Shown: piece by piece, positions 63,073-63,104 of the stretch
Numbering within the stretch: the stretch's first letter is position 1
How the letters are laid out: the number at the start of each line of letters is the position of its first letter
DNA from: Bacillus sp. FJAT-49736
GTDB taxonomy: Bacteria; Bacillota; Bacilli; Bacillales; Bacillaceae_C
DNA length: 63,104 nucleotides
Assembly (NCBI RefSeq): GCF_018343615.1
Contig: NZ_JAGYPI010000001.1
Location: forward strand, 1,009,846 to 1,072,949
Reading direction: 5' to 3'
The notes under the pieces: generated by a model
Told to the model about the DNA's origin: nothing
Database searches by the model: none
What the model saw: only the letters and a program-made list of their open reading frames with translations
Program-made: the position numbers and the translations under genes

Positions 63073-63104
63073 TTTTTTGTGTCCAAGATATTGACTCAAA
63101 TCCA

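Larger units (their letters stand above)
61673..63085 (+). mobile_element. IS3-family insertion sequence (IS150 group)
   Basis: About 1.41 kb. The left end TGGACACAACTTAGTTAAGT and the right end (reverse complement TGGACACAAAAAAGTTAAGT) are imperfect inverted repeats. It carries orfA and orfB with a -1 slippery site (AAAAAAG, 61970-61976). No clear target-site duplication was seen next to the ends. Both genes are intact, so it may be active. Confidence 0.88.

Overview
The window is a 63 kb piece of a low-GC chromosome from an endospore-forming Bacillaceae (Bacillus in the broad sense; the genus cannot be fixed from the sequence alone). The reasons are strong GGAGG-type ribosome sites with many TTG and GTG starts, an S-box (SAM-I) riboswitch, a bacillithiol-dependent fosfomycin resistance gene (fosB), a YjcZ-type sporulation microprotein, YndM, YoaP, YuxK and SwrC homologues, and a GerM-free but coat-like Tyr/His-rich small protein. 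There are no rRNA or tRNA genes, no CRISPR array and no prophage. One IS3-family insertion sequence lies at the right edge.

Layout. 0.1-11 kb: a SwrC-type RND exporter, a secreted 14-copy WG-repeat protein, a truncated hydrolase, a YoaP acetyltransferase, a class A penicillin-binding protein with a very basic tail, and a MetE-like enzyme under an S-box. 11-14 kb: a nucleotide kinase-like gene and a tetR / 51-codon ORF / DHA2 exporter operon with three operator palindromes. 14.5-20 kb: an accessory cluster of small anchored proteins, FosB, DUF3977, GNAT, a degenerate protein kinase, FlaR, a cupin and a decayed gene. 20-30 kb: a hydrolase, a second DNA sliding clamp, VanZ, DUF1801, an 11-copy hairpin minisatellite, YndM, acetyltransferases, a nucleoside deaminase cut by an in-frame stop, a decayed cupin, and a pair of membrane proteins. 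29.5-36 kb: an ECF sigma factor with an overlapping anti-sigma gene, pabA-pabBC (p-aminobenzoate for folate), and a PadR/HAAS pair. 36-45 kb: two HAD phosphatases, M20 and S9 peptidases, small hypotheticals, a DCC oxidoreductase, and an hmp flavohaemoglobin broken by one missing base. 45-61 kb: a large SWIM-SNF2 helicase, a YfhF-type epimerase behind a Rex/Fnr-like palindrome, a PhnB-like and an SRPBCC protein, a transporter / M20 amidohydrolase / amidohydrolase operon, DUF975, an L,D-transpeptidase, a TPR-like protein, a GGCT-fold protein and a membrane protein. 61.7-63.1 kb: the IS3-family element.

How it fits together. Most genes are short transcription units closed by bidirectional hairpin terminators. 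Clear regulatory units are the S-box before the methionine gene, TetR and PadR circuits with visible operators, a sigma/anti-sigma pair and the redox-type palindrome. The intergenic space is rich in repeats: a MITE-like element of about 150-165 bp (three long copies, two end fragments), a dispersed GGACA/TGTCC element at four loci, a 52-bp hairpin minisatellite, a 28-bp tandem array and a GC-richer direct repeat. Several genes are decayed (hmp, a nucleoside deaminase, a cupin, a lipoprotein-like gene, a PAF-acetylhydrolase-like hydrolase). I found no convincing wholly new multi-gene system. The best leads are the hairpin array, the MITE that repeatedly abuts gene ends, the tetR-coupled microprotein, the second sliding clamp, and the anti-sigma factor with a BNR-like outer domain.
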